From: Diphasiastrum complanatum
Taxonomy: Eukaryota; Streptophyta; Lycopodiopsida; Lycopodiales; Lycopodiaceae
Reading direction: 5' to 3'
Length of the DNA stretch: 64,000 nucleotides
Assembly: GCA_029204225.1 (NCBI GenBank)
Contig: CM055109.1
Span: 5,587,053-5,651,052 of the forward strand
Below the pieces are notes generated by a model that saw only the letters and a program-made list of their open reading frames with translations, had not been told where the DNA came from and did no database searches. A program made the translations under genes and the position numbers. Each line of letters opens with the position of its first letter. Position 1 is the first letter of the stretch. Below are positions 63,051 through 64,000 of the stretch, one piece after another.

Positions 63051-64000
63051 ATGGATTCTCAAAGTAAAGCTGGTCTTATCGCAGACAAGCTGAATGGATC
63101 AAATTATCATTTGTGAAAATTTAAGATGAAGACTTTGCTGATAGCCAATGAGTTATGGGGTGTTGTTACAGGTACAGAAGTAAAGCTTCAAGACGACACA
63201 AAAGACTCAAAGTGAAAATTGAAGGATGGTAAAGCTTACACACTCATCATCCTTAATATATCAGATACTCAAATTGGACACATAGCTGAAGCTAAAACTT
63301 CAAAAGAAGTTTGGGACATCCTAAACTCACTATATGACGTGAGGGACGTAACTACCAAGTTACATTTGCGAAGAAAAATCTTCACTTTCAAGATGTCTAA
63401 TGGTGATTCTCTCCAGAGTCACATCAACCAGTTTAAGAGTTTCTTGCAATAGATGGCCGCTGTCGGATCAGTCATAGATGATCAACACAAAATCATGACA
63501 TTGCTTTCAAGCCTTCCCTCTACATGTGAGAATTGGGTGATGATCATATCGACACACTCAGATCTAACTCTTACCAGAGTTATCACTATGTTGTGGCAAG
63601 AAGATAATCGAAGAAGTCAAGATGTTTCATCTACTTCCTCCTCTCAAGCTCTATATGTCAACAAAGGCTCTAAGCGACAGAAACAGAAAAGCTCCAAGAA
63701 GGCTACAACGAATCAAAAACAGATCAAAGTCAAGCACAATCATCAGATGCACAATCGAAGAAGATGTTTTGCAGGTATTGCAAGCAAAATAACCATGAGA
63801 TCAAGGATTGCCGAATTCTCCAAGCGAATAATGCAACCAAACAGCTTGATTAACAAGCAAACATAGTCTCATCATCTCCCCAGGTCGAAGGGGATGAAGA
63901 CGCATTTATGGTCAAAGACCAAAATGCAATTTTGGATGACTCATGGTTTTTGGATTCTAGAGCAACTCAACATATGACCAATCAACGTGAGATTTTCAAC
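63051..64000 (+). pseudogene. Ty1/copia gag and protease start, broken, runs off the window
   Basis: It starts at ATG 63051 (MDSQSKAGL), followed by a UBN2-type gag: DKLNGSNYHL, AKTSKEVWDILNSLY, KLHLRRKIFTFKM and LLSSLPSTCENWV are all usual words for copia gag. In-frame stops occur at 63114 (TGA), 63213 (TGA) and 63450 (TAG). A frame change between about 63740 and 63770 puts the CCHC knuckle (CRYCKQNNHEIKDC, about 63773-63814) in another frame. The protease start at about 63951 reads DSRATQHMT where DSGA is expected, so the catalytic motif is changed. Pol presumably continues past 64000. It cannot make its own proteins. Confidence 0.85.

Overview
This window reads as nuclear DNA of a land plant, probably a vascular or seed plant. 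The evidence is one intact intron-containing aquaporin gene of the plant-specific NIP family with the usual plant exon sizes, set in AT-rich intergenic DNA packed with Ty1/copia and Ty3/gypsy LTR retrotransposons, CACTA relics and very long (TC)n, (GA)n and (AC)n microsatellites. I cannot name the species. Nothing looks bacterial: no operons, rRNA, CRISPR arrays or prophage.

Layout. 1-4 kb: a dispersed LTR-like repeat (copy A), then the 3' relic of a CACTA transposase gene. 4.2-5.7 kb: a compound satellite with embedded microsatellites. 5.7-7.1 kb: the 3' end and LTR of a decayed copia element. 7.1-29.8 kb: one large, old Ty3/gypsy element on the minus strand. Its left (3') LTR carries two later insertions: a 1.49-kb fold-back element and a complete, very young copia element (10228-16658) with near-identical LTRs, a 5-bp target duplication and an unbroken 1317-codon gag-pol frame. 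Its right (5') LTR keeps the empty sites of both insertions and carries a 0.38-kb terminal-inverted-repeat element of its own. 29.9-31.8 kb: a CACTA-like non-autonomous element with ACGT-core subterminal repeats.

33.07-35.36 kb: the only convincing host gene, a five-exon NIP subgroup II aquaporin (boric acid channel type) on the minus strand. 36-40 kb: mostly anonymous DNA. 40-46.7 kb: two further copies (B, C) of the dispersed repeat flanking a decayed plus-strand copia element. 48.2-50.3 kb: unrecognised minus-strand open frames. 50.9-53.4 kb: two unrelated copia fragments joined through a (TC)n tract. 54.0-54.3 kb: a GC-rich tandem hairpin array. 56.95-60.73 kb: a decayed multi-exon gene with two clear spliceosomal introns, a cysteine-rich zinc ribbon and a C-terminal SWIM zinc finger, probably a diverged transposase family. 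62.2-64 kb: the 5' LTR, primer-binding site and broken gag of another copia element that runs off the right edge.

The best candidates for something undescribed are: (1) the two related CATTAG-ended elements, at 8237 and 27989, which appear to insert with no target duplication and have near-perfect empty sites in the partner LTR; (2) the SWIM/zinc-ribbon gene; (3) the gypsy element in which a second RNase H and a coiled-coil frame follow the integrase; (4) the hairpin array whose units shorten step by step. All calls are by eye from sequence; no database search was run.
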